From positions 26,163-90,162 of IMG/VR virus record IMGVR_UViG_3300035670_000105: a DNA stretch of 64,000 nt. One strand, given 5' to 3'. A model generated the notes under the pieces. The model saw only the letters and a program-made list of their open reading frames with translations, did no database searches and was not told where the DNA came from. Shown piece by piece: positions 62,807 to 64,000 of the stretch; position 1 is the stretch's first letter, and each line of letters begins with the position of its first letter. Source of the stretch: a virus. The translations under genes were made by a program, and so were the position numbers.

Positions 62807-64000
62807 CCCGGCGTGACATCCGTGTCGCCAAACCTGCAGCGTGTTCGCGTTCATCACGCACGGAATAGCGCCCCTCCTCCGCCTGGGTGCGGATGTTGCG
62901 GCGCGACTGCTCACCTTCTGTCTCAATCGTTCGGCGGGATTCTTCGCCCTGCTTGCCGATGTTGAGACGCGCCTCGCTGCCCGTCAGGCCAATCTGCCGC
63001 TCCTGGCTGGCAAGGTTCATGCCAGTGCGCGTGGTTTCGCCGGCATCCTGCAGCCGCACGCCAGAGAGTCCCCAGCTGCCGCTGATGTTGGCGACATCGC
63101 GGGCCGTATTGCCCTCGGTTTCTGCAATCCCCAGCTGAGTGCGGCCCTGAATACCAGCCACATCCCGTGCGGTGCTGCCTTCTTCGCGGGCGACATCCCG
63201 AGCCGCGCCGGCTTGCGTGGTGGCGACATTTTCAGCACCGGCACGCTGTTGCTCGCTGACGTACTGCTCAGCAAAGGCCTGGGCGCGGGCTGCATCCAGG
63301 CCGCGATCTGCGCCATACCGCTGAGCGCCGGCTTGCGTGGAGGCGACATCTCGCGCCGCCCCAGCTTCTGTTGTGGCGACGCCCAGTGCTGCGAGACGCT
63401 GCTGATCTGCGCCATACCGCTGCGCGCCAGCCTGGGTGGAGGCGACATCCCGAGCAGCGCCAGCCTGGGTGGAGGCGACATCCCGAGCAGCGCCGGCTTC
63501 TGTTGTGGCGACGCCCAGCGCTGCAAGACGCTGCTGATCTGCGCCATACCGCTGAGCACCGGCCTGGGTGGAGGCGACATTTTCAGCGCCGGCCCGCTGC
63601 TGCTGGGCGCCATACATGTCGGCACCGGCCTGAGTGCCAGCGACGTTTTCCGCCGCGGCCCGCTGCTGCTTGGCGACATCAATCGCGCCGGTGTTCTGCA
63701 GGTACTGGAGGCTGCGATCCTGTTCGCCTTGGGCGGCGATGTTGGCGCGGGACTGGGCGCCCTCAGCGGAGAGGTAGTCCTTGGAGAGAGCGTTGGCTGT
63801 CTGCAGGCCTTCGATTTTGAACTTCTGCTCGCCGGCCATCAGATCCAGCGTGTTGCGCCGATCGAGATCAGCGCTGAGCTGCATCAGGCCTTTCTCGTCA
63901 TTGGTGGCCGCGGCCGAGAGGGCGCGGGTGAGTTCGTAGTTGAGGCCCTTCTCGGCGGTGGACATCATGAAGGCGTCCTTCATGGCGCCCCAGTCCTGGT
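62802..64000 (-). CDS. Repeat-rich helical virion protein, cut by the window edge
   Basis: At least 393 residues. The first ATG seen is at 63983, but the frame is open to the edge, so the true start may lie outside. The protein is Ala/Gln/Thr/Gly-rich and built of helical repeats of about 11-22 residues, such as VASTQAGAQRYGADQQRLAA and VATTEAGAARD. The C-terminal third is charged (GEESRRTIETEGEQSRRNIR). Long Ala/Gln coiled coils occur in tail-needle and internal core proteins. Placed before the terminase genes, its role is unknown. Confidence 0.6.
   Translation of the reverse strand, partial: QDWGAMKDAFMMSTAEKGLNYELTRALSAAATNDEKGLMQLSADLDRRNTLDLMAGEQKFKIEGLQTANALSKDYLSAEGAQSRANIAAQGEQDRSLQYLQNTGAIDVAKQQRAAAENVAGTQAGADMYGAQQQRAGAENVASTQAGAQRYGADQQRLAALGVATTEAGAARDVASTQAGAARDVASTQAGAQRYGADQQRLAALGVATTEAGAARDVASTQAGAQRYGADRGLDAARAQAFAEQYVSEQQRAGAENVATTQAGAARDVAREEGSTARDVAGIQGRTQLGIAETEGNTARDVANISGSWGLSGVRLQDAGETTRTGMNLASQERQIGLTGSEARLNIGKQGEESRRTIETEGEQSRRNIRTQAEEGRYSVRDEREHAAGLATRMSRRA
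63180..63650 (-). repeat. Coding tandem repeats in the helical virion protein
   Basis: Units encoding AGAxxVASTQAGAQRYGADQ and LAALGVATTEAGAARDVAST recur, in part nearly identical at the DNA level: the block around 63300-63420 repeats around 63420-63560. The array is periodic in multiples of three and stays in frame. This points to expansion by recombination or replication slippage. Confidence 0.7.

Noticed and set aside
63180-63650. CRISPR-like array
   Set aside because: The repeats are in-frame codons of a helical protein, with no constant repeat-spacer structure and no cas genes.

Overview
The window looks like most of the genome of a temperate, tailed cyanophage. The likely host is a high-GC unicellular picocyanobacterium (Synechococcus/Cyanobium type), but this is inference. 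It rests on the GC-rich DNA, a cyanobacterial-style primary-like sigma factor, an integrase beside a tRNA remnant, and a set of small mosaic proteins of the kind I associate with cyanophages. No host gene is recognisable. A tRNA-Met 3' half plus its terminator lies beside the integrase with phage genes on both sides. That arrangement is an attP site, so the sequence reads as a free or circular phage, not a prophage flanked by chromosome. Portal, terminase and an N4 gp56-type major capsid protein are present. I see no sheath, tail tube or long tape measure, so a short-tailed (podovirus-like) virion is most likely.

Layout. 0-1.4 kb: repressor and an HNH endonuclease (minus strand). 1.5-9.1 kb: plus-strand replication and nucleotide module with a primase-helicase, an OB-fold SSB-like protein, a degenerate adenine-methylase relative, dCTP deaminase and small unknown proteins. 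9.1-13.3 kb: minus-strand run of zinc-ribbon, winged-helix and dNMP-kinase proteins and an M15-like peptidase. 13.4-19.6 kb: plus-strand sigma factor, an HTH protein and a run of mosaic paralogues. 19.6-21.1 kb: integrase and attP. 21.2-64 kb: a long minus-strand late region. Read in transcription order from the right edge it holds a repeat-rich virion protein, a probable small terminase subunit, an HNH endonuclease, TerL, membrane-associated virion proteins, a SLOG-type protein, portal, scaffold-like protein, lysozyme, major capsid protein, further virion proteins, a large set of fibre genes, and lysis genes.

Three features stand out. First, a 10-bp element, sense CCATACCCTC, lies 20-28 nt before the start of nearly every minus-strand transcription unit and also before several plus-strand genes. 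It contains a TANNNT -10-like hexamer (TACCCT). With the phage-encoded sigma factor it suggests a dedicated phage promoter system. Second, the major capsid gene is split into three exons by two group I introns whose P, Q, R and S core elements can be read directly; the second intron carries a LAGLIDADG endonuclease gene on the opposite strand. Third, four homing-type endonuclease genes sit at the repressor, terminase and capsid loci.

Functional names for most virion proteins are inferred from position and composition. Domain calls for the integrase, TerL, sigma factor, dCTP deaminase, dNMP kinase, metalloprotease and homing endonucleases rest on visible motifs.
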